Source: Yponomeuta sedellus
Taxonomy: Eukaryota; Arthropoda; Insecta; Lepidoptera; Yponomeutidae
Length of the DNA stretch: 64,000 nucleotides
Direction: 5' to 3'
Assembly (NCBI GenBank): GCA_934045075.1
Contig: OW203721.1
Coordinates: 19,078,714-19,142,713, forward strand
The notes beneath the pieces are model-generated. The model made no database searches, had not been told where the DNA came from, and saw only the letters and a list, made by a program, of their open reading frames with translations. Of this stretch, positions 44,201 through 56,981 are shown piece by piece. Numbering within the stretch: position 1 is the stretch's first letter; each line of letters begins with the position of its first letter. A program made the translations under genes and the position numbers.

Positions 44201-44539
44201 AACATTTACATACAGGTAGATACATTGCTTCTAACCCGACATGATTTTGGGCTAGTAAAGCAACGATTTTTTTTTTATTGAAAATACATTGTCCGTTATG
44301 CCATCACTATAAAGCTACATCGTCCGTTCGATCTCGACCTGCCAGAATCGTATTCTCTCAGTGCCCGAAGTAATAGTTCTGTTAAGCGGATAATAAACGT
44401 CTCCTTCTGAGCTCTCCGACACAATCGGCCTACTTTGGAACCATCCATTAAAAGTTGACTATCTGATGAAAACTTTGTAAACCGACTGTTTGTGAAAGTT
44501 GACCGATCGGGAAAGTAACTGATTGTACCAGAGACCTTA

Positions 44540-44775
44540 TATGGAACCCTACACTGCACCCCTTGTTCCCAGCCATCACCACTGGCAACGTACCCACTGG
44601 GGACAAATGAGAAAAAAAATACCGTCTGTTGCCAGTGGTGACAAATGAAACATGAAAATCTCCATTGTTGCTAGTGGTGAGGTATAGCCTATAGGTCATC
44701 CAAATCCCAATTGTTCTCAGTGGCAACTGATAGGAAAATGAAAATCCCAGTTGTTGCCAGTGGCGATCATCAAAT
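44540..44775. repeat. Dispersed CCAGTGGYRA motif cluster
   Basis: At least five related words occur within 230 bases: TGTTGCCAGTGGTGAC, TGTTGCTAGTGGTGAG, TGTTCTCAGTGGCAAC, TGTTGCCAGTGGCGAT, and the inverted CATCACCACTGGCAACG. Spacing is irregular. Confidence 0.55.
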
Positions 44776-45236
44776 ATATCAATGTTTGATTACTTTACTA
44801 CGGAATTACATAAAGAGAAATGGGGTTCACCACCACGTGGCAGCCACTCGGTAGCGATGCTCACATGCTCGCCTACCTATCTGGGTGCATGCAGCTGACA
44901 TGGTTGCAAACCGCGTTAGCTATGCGGGTTTTGGAGCGCAAGGTGGTGTTTCGGACACGTACACGATCCTTCGTACACCCAAAATGCTGCGTTCAATATA
45001 ATTGTTTAATTGACAAAAACAATAACTTTAAATCACATTAATTAACAGATCGTCATTCTAGAGGTAGCGTACATGCATGAAGCAAATAAAAATGTTTCGA
45101 GGTTGTAGGAAATGAAAAAATAATAATTTGAAAAATTATATTATTCTCCTTGGGGTTTGCATTAATTATTTACAATCATATTAATCAGTCTTGTTTTAAT
45201 TAAAATCAGTCTTTATTACATTAATTAGTGCTTTGC

Positions 45237-45510
45237 CTAATGCCTTAGAATTTCTAGAAGCTGACCTAGAGATATTTCACCCATTACAAGCTCCAATTGA
45301 GCTTCTTGTATGAATTCGTCAGTAAGAATAAACTTTTTTAATCTTTGTTTAAGAGGCTCTGTTTTGTTTCTATGACGAATACTGCAAGTCGTGTAGAAAG
45401 CCGCGTCTTCCTTTAAAGTATTAAGAAACTGCATAATGTTCGGTTTCTTTGTACTTACTGGTTTAATTTTCGGGCCCTGTCCCCAGTGGCCCGGCGGCGG
45501 CCGGGCCACG
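45237..45510 (-). pseudogene. MULE-type transposase C-terminal fragment
   Basis: The frame 'KPNIMQFLNTLKEDAAFY...' and 'LGQLLEILRH' resembles the region after the NxxEGWHxxxN motif of Mutator-like transposases, where sequences of the form 'RPSIAKVLDILVKEMKMRN' occur (compare 56465-56929). The N-terminal 14 residues come from a GC-rich hairpin (45474-45521), so the fragment is truncated. Confidence 0.5.
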
Positions 45511-45521
45511 GGGGACAGGGC
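45474..45521. repeat. GC-rich hairpin, 22-bp arms
   Basis: Arms 45474-45495 and 45500-45521 (GCCCTGTCCCCAGTGGCCCG...) pair with one mismatch around a GGCG loop. It could be the end of a mobile element carrying the MULE fragment. Confidence 0.7.
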
Positions 45522-45763
45522 TAGATGGGACTAATGGGAACAATCGCCGTAAGCCGGCGAGGTAAACCCTGAAATCTGCGATAGACTGTTTATAAAAACG
45601 AGATGACGCCGACTTAACGAATCCAGGGAACTTTACGTATCGTAGGAGCGAGGGACACTAATCAAACTAATTCGTAAGAAAAGAGATTTAATATACTATT
45701 AAAATATAATTAAATTCAAAATAAGCAAACATTGTAAATTAACTAAATGATTATTTTTGTACT

Positions 45764-45769
45764 TTTATT
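45764..45769 (-). promoter_or_regulatory. AATAAA just after alpha-tubulin 1 stop
   Basis: AATAAA on the minus strand begins within ten bases of the stop codon. Used as the poly(A) signal it would give a very short 3' UTR. Other AT-rich signals downstream are less clear. Confidence 0.35.
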
Positions 45770-45772
45770 TTA

Positions 45773-48084
<2,312 letters not shown>

Positions 48085-49165
48085 TCGTGCCACGGCGATG
48101 AAACATGAGTGCACGGCAATGAAACAAGCGTCCACGGCAATGAAATAACTGTGCCATAGGAATGAAAGAATCAACCCACGGAAATGAAAATATATTTTAT
48201 TTCTCCGAGAGGGAAATGCAAACCCAGATATGGGTCGTTTCTTAATTTTTGACGTCTTTTTTTTTCAGTCAATCCTTTCTCTCCTCATCAGATAATTTTG
48301 GTTTGGGCATCTTGGCATCTTAAAAATAAACAATCCATTATTAAAATCAGACTGCAGTATGTGCTGGTGCGTTCGTTTGTGAGGGTGTATTATACGATTG
48401 ATAAAGTACTAAATGTTACTAAAAGATGATAAAATACATTTTCTTTACCTAATCATAACATGGCGATGAAAACAAAAGTCACGGAAATGAAATACTTGGC
48501 CACGGCAATGAAAATAATTTGTTTTATACAGCATGGCAATTAATTTTCTTTCATTGCTGTGTCTTTTTTTTCATTACCATAGCAAATTTCGCCCACGGAA
48601 ACCACAGCAATGAAAACACGGTGATGAAAATCGAGGCCATAAATAGAAATAACAAAAAATCTATTAACCATTCGACAAAATTAACACTTGACAAATAATC
48701 ATAAGAGAAATAGCGTTCTATCGAATGTTTACTTAAGATGACAATCTTAATTTAAATAGAAGTTATACCTATCCACGGCAATGAAAGAAAAAATGTCCAG
48801 AAACAAAAAAAAATATTGACTTAACGAATATCGCGAAAACGCAGGCACGTGCGTACGTCCTTCTGCGACGAGCACTTAGGCGGCATTAAACACAAACGTT
48901 TCGCGCACCTTGGATGGTAAACAAGTCGTTAGGTAAAACAATATACTTGAACATGATTAGGACACGGCGATTAACGGTAGTTCTGGGACAGATACATTTT
49001 TATTAACCATTCGTTGTACTGTGTAAATATTTCAATAAATGTATTTCGTAACAATACTTTGACTATTAATGTATCAAATAAAATTACTTTTTAGTACAAA
49101 GAACCAATAGATGTTTAACAATGAAGAATAATACACAACAAGGTGACGTGCGGACAAACATGGCA
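48085..49165. repeat. Dispersed CCACGGCAATGAAA motif cluster
   Basis: About fourteen occurrences of a 12-14-base word (CACGGCAATGAAA and variants CACGGAAATGAAA, CATGGCAATGAAA, CACGGTGATGAAA) are scattered at irregular spacing over 1.1 kb. At least two are inverted (TTTCATTGCTGTG). The sequence between them is AT-rich and unrelated. Confidence 0.7.
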
Positions 49166-49349
49166 ATGAAAGATTTCGGGATTAAATATTTTTTTTTTGG
49201 AGTATCCATTATTCTTATTAACAAAATGTTTAGTGCTACACATAGATTACCATATCATCTAACCGTAAAAAAATGTTAGAACATTAACACTTTCTTTTTT
49301 ATTACCAATTTCATTGGTGCCACGCAATTTTTAGTTCCGGGAAATTCAC

Positions 49350-49548
49350 CCCTATATGTCCCGCTCGGGGTACGGTTTGCAAGTTCCACTGAAGAAGAAA
49401 GTACTGAAAGAACCAATGCTGCCACCGACACAATCTTATCCCAGGGCATACGGTGCCATGCATGTCCCAAACAATACAATTACCAGCAACCATTACCGAT
49501 CTGGAAGTCAGCTTGCCCACCATAGCATAGATATAACACATTTTTCAT
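49350..49548 (-). pseudogene. Decayed alpha-tubulin fragment (N-terminus)
   Basis: The minus strand reads like the first 65-70 codons of alpha-tubulin across frameshifts: 'CISI', GGQA, 'IGNGCW' then a TAA at the Glu22 position, 'LYCL', 'DKIV' and 'GGSIGSFSTFF'. The DKIV-GGS block is closer to copy 2 (IVGGS) than to copy 1 (TVGGG). Nothing beyond about codon 70 is recognisable. Orientation matches both intact copies. Confidence 0.75.
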
Positions 49549-49559
49549 AGTTCATTACA

Positions 49560-51220
49560 GTCAACCGACACTTAGCACCGCCTCGCCTTGTGCGGTTAGT
49601 TTTCTTTATATGGTCTCTTGCATGGGTATAATATGCTCGCCATACATATCAACTTTGTAGCGTCACCGGATCGCCTCAGTCGTAAGCCATCCACGCGCGG
49701 ACGTCGTCGGGTGGACTACTCGGTCGGCGCAGGGACGTGCGACGCAGAGATGACGTGTGTGTCTGCCCTGCTCTGCGGCTCGTTATAGTGCCGGCACAGA
49801 TTTCTGCGCGACGCGTGCACGTCGAGGCGTGTTTACTAACAATTTTGTTGCAATGACAGAATATTTAATTGAATTAGTTCGCTGGGAACGTTGTTTGTAT
49901 GATACAAATCATCAAATCATCCAGACTATTCAAAAAAGATATTGAAAGATTTATTATGGGTGAGAATTGCAAAGTAATGGAGCGAATAGTTGCGTCGCAG
50001 GATGAGGAGTGGGCTATGTCTGCCTCATCAACTGCCCTGCCCTGTACTCAACTGTGCTGTGCTGTACTGCGTCGCCTGCATTTCAGCATGCGCCTAGCAT
50101 TAGCAACGTGAGGACGATACCTTGGCGACGCGCCCCTCCCGACCCTCCCTTCATTCCCAGCCTTTCCTTCGAACGAGTTAGACGTTTCGTTTTTACTTTC
50201 AGAGTGAATAAAGAAAAACTTATCGAAGAAGATCGTAAATTTATACAAATAATTTTATTGTATGATCAGACTACTCAAAAATTCGTGGAACAAGCGACGT
50301 CCGCTTGTTACCCACGCGGCGTTCACTCGTTGACTACTCGGGGTCCACTGGTTGTCGACGCGTGGTCCACTGGTTGACCGCGCGTTATAAAGCAGCGTCA
50401 AAACAATGAGTGGTCGCCGCGCGACTTATGATGACCTTTTATCATACAATTCTCTGGTATCACCGCTATTTTATTCCGATGCCAAACGTTATTCGTAGTA
50501 CGTACCCGAAATAATCGTTAGTAAGAATTATCATTAGTTGTACGATTGAAATAATGGGACCACGATAAAACTCGCAACGAATTATTTCCACTAGTTCCAT
50601 GAAGGAACAGGTGAGAAGTTTTCTTCTCGGTAGTTCCATGGGTCACCATTGCGGCTTGGGGCTCGACACGCACCCCGAGTCGAGCCCCAAGCCGCACACA
50701 TTCAGGGAACGGAAAATCCGTCATCGTCCACACACTACTACGACGCGGCGCTCGCTTCTCCAGACAACGAGCGTCGCGACGCGCCGAGCCATGACCTGCG
50801 CACCGAACTGAGAACCACTAAAGTCAAAACCTTAACCATAATTCGTGAGCGTGATTATGGCAGGGCCACGGCTGGGATTTTAAAATTGTCTATCTGATTA
50901 TTTATACCTTTTTCCTACTATTACCTACAATTTAACAAAATGTGTTGTCATGCTATTATCACATGGAAAATGGCGGGACCATTCGCGAGAGATTAGTTCA
51001 TTGGGCCTGCGCGTATACCTTTGAGATGGAGATAGAAGTAGGTACTTCATAAGAGTTGCTAGCATAACCCATAATTCCCAAAAGTATGTTTTGCGTATTT
51101 ACAAGTTGTAAACAGAAAATCGGGAAATAAATCAATACCTCAATAGAATCAAAAAAATTTATTAAAATTATACGTGGGACACTGAGAAAAAAAACTAACT
51201 TCTATGAAAAAAATATTTTT
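49560..51220. other. Intergenic, CpG-rich patches, no gene recognised
   Basis: It contains CpG-rich stretches around 49660-49840 and 50000-50170. A perfect 16-bp hairpin (50651-50666 with 50680-50695, GCGGCTTGGGGCTCGA) is also present. Short frames such as 'YLIELVRWERCLYDTNHQII' (49860-49945) and 'LIEEDRKFIQIILLYDQ' (50215-50280) vaguely resemble MADF-type sequence but are interrupted. Confidence 0.4.
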
Positions 51221-51405
51221 GTTAAATCTTTTCAAAGAACTCTCCATCAGCCTCTATACCAAGTTTCATGCGTCTGAAACAATTTTCAAAACATTTTTTC
51301 CAGTCCTGCGCAGACACCTCTTCCACGGCCTTCTCAAACGCTGCTAGCGCGTCTTCCAGCGATGACAACTGTATCCCTTTGAGCTGATTTTTAATTTTAG
51401 GGAAT
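51221..51405 (-). pseudogene. Mariner-like transposase C-terminal fragment
   Basis: The minus strand reads 'KNQLKGIQLSSLEDALAAFE' and 'QDWKKCFENCFRRMKLGIEA', ending DGEFFEKI and a stop. This is the end of a mariner transposase, but a different family from the intact element at 5.9 kb. The upstream domains are missing. Confidence 0.75.
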
Positions 51406-51897
51406 TAACCCATATGGTCCGTAGAGCCTGATCAGCTGGGTACCTGTAAAATAATTTTGAACAATATAAACATTATGTGCCCGGATAACGGGGAAAGACT
51501 TGCCAATGGTACGTTTGGGACCTCGTCAAAACAAGGGTCTAACTCGTGGTTGGTTTCTCTGCCTACACCCTCGGGGATATCGGGCGTGAGTTTTTTTCTT
51601 CACATTTGGCCTTGTTTTTGCCAACACTAAGGGATTTTTTGTATATTAAGTCTGGTAACACTAACATTATTATAAACCGTCTAAATTAAGATTGTCACAG
51701 TTAGATTGCCAATCTATCGTATGACCGCCTACATAATTTAGACGGGTAACACCAAAATATTCAAATTTTCGATTTAGTTTTCACGGCACATATTTATCTA
51801 ATTTAGGGGTAATTGAGTGCAGTAGATGCATTTTATACCTTGCCGTAGTCTTGAACTTCATAAAAACAGAGATTAGAGGAGAATTAATAGCACTTAC

Positions 51898-51968
51898 GAA
51901 TGAAAGGTTATGTTGCCGTTTTTACGCTCACTGTGGCTTCCACAGCCTAAAATGCTGCAATTTACCAT
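51898..51968 (-). pseudogene. THAP domain first exon (isolated)
   Basis: ATG at 51968, then 'MVNCSILGCGSHSERKNGNI' and TFHS, then GTAAGT in phase 2. This is the N-terminal half of a THAP zinc finger (C-x4-C), with the intron at the same place and phase as in the THAP units at 57136 and 59168. No matching second exon lies downstream on this strand, so it is probably a transposon remnant. Confidence 0.6.
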
Positions 51969-52953
51969 TGTATCACTTTCGTCTAACTGCACCGAACACG
52001 AAAAGTACAATTTTATGGAGAAAAACACCGATATCTGCCTAAATTCAAAGTAAAACTCGATAAAGCTCAGATTTGACGTAGGTTTGTCTGCCACAGATTT
52101 GAACTGTGGTCAAACAAAAAAAATCACATACGCGCGTAAGGGACAGAAGATCACAATTGTTCTGTGGAATGGAAGATCATTACTGTTTCTCGCTTACACT
52201 TCAAAAGACTCGTATCAAGTCATCTCTTTCTTCTTTTTTTTTCTATGGTTATGTCTCGTCTATCTATTCTCTGTCTACGATTTTGCACAAGTGTTGCAAT
52301 AGTCAGGCTAGTGCTGTTCTTATCGATATTTTTAAATTTGGCTTTGGGTACTACAGGTATTTATCAATAATTAATAAAATTTATTTAATAACTTAGAGTA
52401 CCATAAAACATTAAATAACTCGCGTATGTTCCACAGACCTTCTCTCAGAGATAGAGTACGGAGCTTAATCACCATGCCTATCATTAAATGAATTGCAAAT
52501 ATTCTCGGCATAAAATTTGTATAACACATAATTTTATTTTTATTAAGTATTCTTTTAGTATCCAAGTATGTTTGGACAATTAAGCTTCTACCAAGAAAGA
52601 CAAAATAAACACATTTTTTATATAATTTTTTTTATTATAATATTAACGCTACGTGTGTACATTTGTGTGCATGCATACATTTTCTGAACGGGCTATCAAA
52701 TGCCTTTAATTTGATACCGATGTCAATCTCGTGGGTACGATCATTTTCATTTTTGAAGTCCTCGCTTTAGGGCCCCCCACCGCCTGCATATTGGATTTTT
52801 CGGGGAATCCGCTATTTGACACGTATCAAATTTGCCGCGATAAATTAATATTTCCTATAGTATTTAACGTAAGAAACCGAAATATATTGATTTTGCTTAG
52901 TAAGTATGCAGGATGGCTGCAAAATTGGCAAAGTAAAATAAAATTTTCCTCGT

Positions 52954-53190
52954 TTAATTCGTAATGGCGAAAACGCTATCCGCCATCTTGAAACCATCTA
53001 AATTATGTAAACAAACATCTTTCAGCCAGAGCCAGTGGACATTGATTATTATAGGACTTACATCAAAGTGATCTTCACATAAATACACCCGAGTTTCAAT
53101 TGATAAAGAGTCGGGGTCTCTTTTGGCAAGTTTGAGCCAAGTTTTTCGAATGCTAATTTCACTCGGTACACGAATACACAACTTCCCGGG
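52954..53190 (-). pseudogene. THAP domain second half (isolated)
   Basis: It encodes 'RVPSEISIRKTWLKLAKRDP' and 'RVYLCEDHFD', the C-terminal half of a THAP zinc finger including C-x2-H-F. A GTAAGT follows FDV. It lies upstream (higher coordinate) of the 51898-51968 exon on this strand, so the two cannot form one unit in order. Confidence 0.55.
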
Positions 53191-53199
53191 GGTCTTTAT

Positions 53200-54210
53200 T
53201 GACGTGTTTTTTCATTTTCGAACAATGCAATAATGATAATTGGTATATTTTGGACGCAAATTCGATGAAATCATGGTTGCGTTGTTGTTATTTCACTATG
53301 CTCAGAGATCACTTACAGAAAATTGAATGTCAAACTTTGTTTACAATTTTTTGGACTTCAAACCATAGACAAAATGGCTGACCGCGTTTTTGGCTGTATA
53401 GGAAAATAAAGTTTTAAAATATATTTTTATGTTGCTTTTAGGTCCTCAAGAAATATACTAAAATATTTTTTGGTCTAATGGATTTACCGTTCAAGACTTA
53501 CTTGAAAAGAGTCAAATAGCGGATTGAGACAAATTGAATTTGTCTCACTGATTTTGACAAATGATACCTCATTTAGGCTCTGTGGGGCAACAGATGAACA
53601 CACAACATACGTAGGTACATTAATTCATTCATTCGTGCATACGCTGCTAGGTAATATCATGACGCTAATTTTTTGCCTCACGTAGGCGGGTTAAGTCCTA
53701 AATCAATAAATAGTACAGTTCAATATGGCTTCATTTTGGTTTTCTATTGTGAGGACGAGACAATTGGCACTTAAAATAAATTGACTTCTTTGATCGATGG
53801 ATGACGCTGACGCAACCCTTATTTGTAGGAAGATAGGCCAGTGGAAAAGTATTCAAGCTATTTCGTGGTCGGGTATCAAAGCAAAGAACACAACTATGAT
53901 GACACGCACAAGTACGCTGTTTTAATAACGCTCCTTCCTTCTTGCTGTACCAGACGGAGTTGGTACAGCACCATTTAATTAATTTTGGTGAGCCCATCTG
54001 ACAGTGGTCAATAAACCGACCTGAAAAGGGCTTTTTCTATTATAATATTCGATAATTATTATGACTTAGCAATCCAAATACTTGAGTCGATATTGATTAT
54101 CGATATTGGCTACGTCTCTATTTAAATTTCGTCTAACCCTGGTAACCCTTTATCTGTCACTTATTTGTTAAAGTAAGACTACTTTGACAAATAAGTGACC
54201 CGAGTTTACA
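53200..54210. other. Intergenic, nothing recognised
   Basis: No coding or repeat feature that I can support, apart from a small inverted repeat (GTCACTTATTTGT...ACAAATAAGTGAC) near 54155-54200. Confidence 0.4.
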
Positions 54211-54216
54211 TTTACA

Positions 54217-54423
54217 GTGCGTTCACATTAACTTGACGCGTGAGAGAATTGGTAACAAGGACATAACATGTGAATTAGCTTTTGGACCTAATCGGAAGAT
54301 GGTTAAACAAGCCCTTAATCCTTTTATATCCCAAGTAATGGGAATGATTTCTTATTTAACATGGTAACAGTAAATATCTCAGTGCTACCAATTCTCTCAC
54401 GCGTCAAGTTAATGTGAACGCAC
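54217..54423. mobile_element. Short MITE with perfect 38-bp inverted ends
   Basis: The left arm 54217-54254 (GTGCGTTCACATTAACTTGA...) and right arm 54386-54423 are exact reverse complements. The spacer of about 130 bases has no open frame. Confidence 0.8.
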
Positions 54424-54889
54424 AATACACGCAGATTTGTCTGCGAACTTGTCGCGAGCGACAAGTCCTTACAAGTTTGCAATAATATTTTCAGAGTATC
54501 GAACAAAGAAAAAGTCTAATAAGTTCTTAGGATCCCTTAACACTTCTTTTCTTTGATTAGTTTTATAAAACTTTCGTCAACTTCATCAGAGCTCATTTTT
54601 AACCCCTTTGATGATCGCGGGAAAACCGACGCAGGATGGTTCGCGGTATATCAGGTACCTACCGTATCGCGAATCGTGTCAAAATACGTCCAAATCACCG
54701 ATCGTGATAATCGTATCAGATACGAGGTATATCAAGATACGCGGTTAGTACGGAACGGGCTGTATCAGATCATTGACGAGTGTCGTCTTGCGTCCAAAAT
54801 CGATCATGATAGGCGACGAGGCTACCCAAAGGAGATACCTACCTATGATACACCGAAACGCTACATTAATGTGGACCCAGCTTTACAAG

Positions 54890-54955
54890 CGTAGCAGTGG
54901 GTGGAACAATGAACTCGCAAGCGAGAGATCCAGGTTCGATCCCCAGTGCGAGCAT
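54890..54955 (+). repeat. tRNA-like SINE head
   Basis: It contains GCAGTGGGTGGAACAATGAA and a box B-like CCAGGTTCGATCCCCAGTGC, directly upstream of the R3 SINE copy. Confidence 0.4.
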
Positions 54956-54999
54956 ATAATAATGACTTTGTTTAATTTCCAAGTTACGTACATTTACGA

Positions 55000-55240
55000 T
55001 ATGATGTCGGCCTAGAGAATAGCACTAACCCAATTCTTCCCGCGGGTGTCGTAAAAGGCGACAAAGGGACACAAACCGGGGGTGGGCAGCAGCGCCCCCT
55101 GCAGTACAATTCCACCGAACTGCGATCCCCAACCCGCATGCCTAGCGTGGGGATTATGGGCATTACCCCCTATGATAGCACAACGCGGCGCTCTTTAATG
55201 GAGGGCTATGTCCAGCAGTGGACTAGTAGACGACGACGAC
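55000..55240 (+). mobile_element. SINE-like retroposon family R3, copy 3
   Basis: It starts about GATGTCGGCCTAGAGAATAG and ends in a GACGACGACG tail. It is flanked by ACGTACATTT (about 54986-54995 and following the tail). It is the same 250-bp sequence as the copies at 18.4 and 34.0 kb, in the opposite orientation. Confidence 0.8.
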
Positions 55241-55507
55241 GTACATTTCCGAATTTGTAGTCGCATTACCACACGCTAGCGGTGAAGGAAAACATCGTGA
55301 GGAAACCCCCTTCGGAGCATAATAATCTCTGATTATAATCTGTGATATACTTAGTGTAAAACTCATGTTCTATTTAGGTTAGGAGAACATATAAACATCT
55401 GTTATTTTATAAATTACTGTAAATCCGTGATTGTGTTATGTAGGTATTAGTATTAGAAAAAAAAACTTTGCGATTCATAATGTGTCGTTTATATTTGTTT
55501 TTTATAC

Positions 55508-55604
55508 CAATGGGGATTTATGAACTTTTAGTTCACAAATCCCCATTGCCAATACTAAGATACGCCAATGGGGATTTGTGAATAAAAAGTTCACAAATCC
55601 GCAT
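55508..55604. repeat. Two adjacent hairpins of a CAATGGGGATTTGTGAAC word
   Basis: 55508-55526 pairs with 55530-55548 around a 3-base loop. A second related hairpin spans 55566-55604. Two further copies of CAATGGGGATT follow. Confidence 0.7.
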
Positions 55605-56158
55605 CAATGGGGATTTTCAATGGGGATTAGTGGAACAAAGGGTGTGCTGTGATCCGGCTCAAGATACTTGATTAGATAATTATCACAACATTTATTGACG
55701 TGTAGCATTCGCCTATAGGTGCCGGCAAGCCGGAATCATCTAAAACCATGACCTAGGCACTGCAGCATCCGAGTGGTCCCTTCACCTATCTAGCGTGAGT
55801 AAAGATGCCACTGGACGCTGTATCGTTATTCTCATCTCACTACGTTGATGCAGAGGCCATAGGACCCAGCTCCCTTCAGCCACGTTCGTAACCAAATTTT
55901 CGTAACCAGTTACGAATGTGGACTTTTTATCGCTGTTTCGTAATCAGCTACAAGCCAGTTACGAATGTGGATTAATTTTCCTTTTTCGTAACTGAAACCT
56001 CTTAGTGTATGGTCTCCTGGTACTTCCACATCCATCCGGCTCATTGAGGCTTTTTCCAAAGTTCAAGTTCGTTTATTGCTTCATGTGGCACAGTATAGGT
56101 CTTAACAAATACCGCTTCTTCATTATACCTTAAAGTCCAAATGTCTAACTGAACCCAC

Positions 56159-56302
56159 TTAGGGCTGATTTTTTTAATAGTCAGATAACTTTTATCTGAG
56201 GAATAAAAATGGCGGTTTGACAGCTTATGTATGAAAATTATGTCAAACCGCCATTTTTATTCCTCAGATAAAAGTTATCTGACTATTGAAAAATCAGCCC
56301 TT
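56159..56302. repeat. Inverted repeat with about 62-bp arms
   Basis: AGGGCTGATTTTTTTAATAG...GGCGGTTTGACA pairs with TGTCAAACCGCC...AAATCAGCCCTT around an 18-base spacer, with only one or two mismatches. It lies inside the MULE element, near its left end. Confidence 0.85.
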
Positions 56303-56464
56303 AGCCATGTATGGTCTCCTGGTACTTCCACATGATATAATGCCGACACTAGTGTTACAAAAACAAAAATATGAATAAATGAATAGATTTATTTGTCATT
56401 TTGTAAGAAAACTTATCGGTTACTTCTCCATCAACTTAAAACATAAATTTATATCTCCATTAAC

Positions 56465-56929
56465 TTAAATCATGAACGGTGCAATTATTTCTAGACAGTG
56501 ACCGACACTTATTTCTTTTGCCTTTAAGTTTTCCACAGCTTCATTAATTTCACTATCAATTAGTAAATAGTTTTCCTTTTTTCGTGTTGTCCTTGAGTTT
56601 CTCATTTTCATTTCTTTCACTAAAATGTCCAACACTTTAGCTATTGATGGTCTTTTTTGCCCAATAAAACGGTTTATTCGGGAGTGCCAACCTTCCAGGT
56701 GATTTGTATTTCTTAAGTCTTCTCCTTGGCAACCCCACTTTTTGATGAATTGAGTTTCATTTATCCAAAATCGGTTGAAATAATTATTAAAACGTGCTAC
56801 CTTCTCAGTTTGAGGCGATTTTTTCATTATATATCTGTAGCCAGAAGTTATATATTTCATAGGCAAACGAGCCAAACCAGCACATCGCGCAACATGTCTC
56901 CTCTCAACTCTCAATTCAATTATACGCAT
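56465..56929 (-). pseudogene. MULE transposase C-terminal part
   Basis: It encodes 'INETQFIKKWGCQGEDLRNT', 'NHLEGWHSRINRFIGQKRPS' and 'LVKEMKMRNSRTTRKKENYL', the typical (T/N)NHxEGWHx(R/S)xN region of Mutator-like transposases. The frame continues upstream ('VRVLPSCQGAM') to the P-element insertion point, where the coding match is lost. The catalytic N-terminal part is missing or displaced. Confidence 0.75.
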
Positions 56930-56981
56930 TGCTCCCTGACAAGACGGTAAAACACGGACACGAGTCGAGGTTAGTTACTAT

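Noticed and set aside
49757..50377. Possible MADF-domain gene
   Set aside because: Only two short fragments look vaguely similar, in different frames with stops between them.
54553..54894. 113-codon plus-strand ORF
   Set aside because: No recognisable motif; internal repeats of GATCGTGATAATCG-like words suggest chance.
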